A stretch of 5,135 bases of DNA from a candidate division TA06 bacterium (GTDB lineage Bacteria; Ratteibacteria; UBA8468; MWAK01), in the NCBI GenBank assembly GCA_022704925.1, contig JAKJFK010000128.1, positions 1 to 5,135 on the forward strand. The letters run 5' to 3'. The notes under the pieces were generated by a model. That model was not told the origin of the DNA and did not search any database. It saw only the letters and a program-made list of their open reading frames with translations. The translations under genes and the position numbers were made by a program. Below are positions 4,282 through 5,135 of this stretch, piece after piece (position 1 is the stretch's first letter; each line of letters starts with the position of its first letter).

Positions 4282-5135
4282 TCAACTCCGGAGCTGGCCG
4301 GACCCGTAAACCAGGTACTTGTAGGAGGTCAGCTCCCGAAGCCCCATCGGGCCCCGGGCATGGATCCGGTCGGTGCTGATGCCGATCTCGGCGCCCAGCC
4401 CGAACTCGAACCCGTCGGTGAAACGGGTGGAGGCGTTATGGTAAACCGCGGCCGCGTCCACCTCGGCCAGGAAGCGTTCGGCCGCGGCCGGATCGGCGGT
4501 GATGATCGCCTCGGAATGGCCGGTGCCGTAACGGTTGACCCAGGCGATCGCCTCCTCCAGCGAAGCGACCACCCGGATGGCAATGACCAGGTCCAGGAAC
4601 TCGAAGCCCCAATCGTCTTCCCGGGCCGGCTCGGCTCCGGGTATGAGGCGCAGGGTTTCGGGGCAGCCGCGCATCCGGACGCCGCCGGCCGCGAAGCGGC
4701 GGCCCATCTCCGGCAGGAAACTTCCGGCGATCTCCCGGTGCACCAGCAGCGTCTCGGTGGCGTTGCAGGTGGCCGGCCGCTGGGCCTTGGCGTTGAAGGT
4801 GACCGTCCAGGCCATCTCCGGTTCGGCGGCCCGGTCAACGTAAGTGTGGCAGACGCCCTTGTAATGCTTGATCACCGGAACCCGGCTCTTCTCGACCACG
4901 GTCCGGATCAGCCCCTCGCCACCCCGGGGAATGACCAGGTCCAGGTCTTCCGTACGCGAAAGCAGGAAATCCACCGCCCGGTGCTCCCGGCTTTTGACCA
5001 GGTAGACCGCCTCCGGCAGCAGGCCGGCGGCCCGAAGCGCCCGGTGCAGCAGCGCCTCGAAGACGCCGTTGGAATCGAGCGAGTTGGAGCCGTCCTTGAG
5101 CACCACCGCGTTGCCGCTCTTGAGGCAGAGGGCGG
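4282..5135 (-). CDS. proA: Gamma-glutamyl phosphate reductase (ProA), C-terminal part
   Basis: ProA reduces gamma-glutamyl phosphate with NADPH to glutamate semialdehyde, the second step of proline synthesis. 283 residues are visible; the N-terminal third (about 135 residues, judging from the 415-430 aa family) lies beyond the right edge. The visible part begins with the conserved ALCLKSGNAVVLK. It then has LVIPRGGEGLIR, and HYKGVCHTYVD, where the Cys (codon 4851-4849) is the catalytic thiolate. Next come FNAKAQRPATCNATETLLVH and the strongly conserved C-terminal segment EIGISTDRIHARGPMGLREL, followed by TSYKYLVYGSGQLRS. No true start is visible: the GTG at 5106 is an internal valine codon, because the coding signal continues upstream of it to the window edge. 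The gene precedes nadD by 19 nt. In many bacteria proB lies just upstream of proA, so it may be found beyond the edge. Confidence 0.97.
   Translation of the reverse strand, partial: ALCLKSGNAVVLKDGSNSLDSNGVFEALLHRALRAAGLLPEAVYLVKSREHRAVDFLLSRTEDLDLVIPRGGEGLIRTVVEKSRVPVIKHYKGVCHTYVDRAAEPEMAWTVTFNAKAQRPATCNATETLLVHREIAGSFLPEMGRRFAAGGVRMRGCPETLRLIPGAEPAREDDWGFEFLDLVIAIRVVASLEEAIAWVNRYGTGHSEAIITADPAAAERFLAEVDAAAVYHNASTRFTDGFEFGLGAEIGISTDRIHARGPMGLRELTSYKYLVYGSGQLRS

Noticed and set aside
4269-4282. Inverted repeat after proA as an intrinsic terminator
   Set aside because: The stem is only five to six pairs with a tiny loop, and on the transcribed (minus) strand it is followed by an A-rich stretch, not a T-run. 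The downstream gene follows immediately.
5104-5106. GTG at 5106 as the start of proA
   Set aside because: Codons upstream of it to the window edge encode the conserved ALCLKSGNA segment of ProA, so this GTG is an internal valine.

Overview
This GC-rich window (roughly two-thirds G+C by eye) is bacterial and densely coding. All seven genes lie on the minus strand, so transcription runs from high to low coordinates. Gaps between genes are 30-35 nt or less and one junction overlaps. No terminator-like structure or convincing internal promoter is visible, so the simplest reading is one polycistronic operon. In transcription order it holds proA (5' end off the window), nadD, a xylose-isomerase-like TIM-barrel sugar phosphate isomerase/epimerase, a Gfo/Idh/MocA-type NAD(P)-dependent oxidoreductase, pheS, efp, and the first 44 codons of accB (3' end off the window).

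Region by region: 5135-4282 is the C-terminal two-thirds of ProA (proline synthesis). 4262-3636 is NadD (NAD synthesis). Its TAA stop overlaps the ATG of the sugar isomerase (3636-2827) as TAATG. A 12-nt gap with a strong Shine-Dalgarno leads into the Gfo/Idh dehydrogenase (2814-1801). After a further 30 nt comes pheS (1770-760), the phenylalanyl-tRNA synthetase alpha subunit, not followed by pheT. efp (725-168) follows after 34 nt and accB (133-<1) after another 34 nt.

The housekeeping genes fall into two blocks that are familiar in bacteria: proA-nadD, and efp-accB. Between them sits a two-gene carbohydrate cassette (isomerase plus dehydrogenase) of the kind common in glycan- and inositol-degrading bacteria, together with a pheS separated from pheT. 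The frequency of such isomerase/Gfo-Idh pairs in the PVC group (Lentisphaerae, Planctomycetes, Verrucomicrobia) and related environmental lineages makes an uncultured bacterium of that sort plausible. That assignment is inference and cannot be fixed from this window.

I see no CRISPR array, mobile element, RNA gene or evident new defence-type system. The best leads are the sugar cassette embedded in a core operon, the non-canonical active-site motifs of its dehydrogenase, and the pheS/pheT separation. The very long plus-strand open frames, including one of 861 codons, are antisense shadows caused by high GC.
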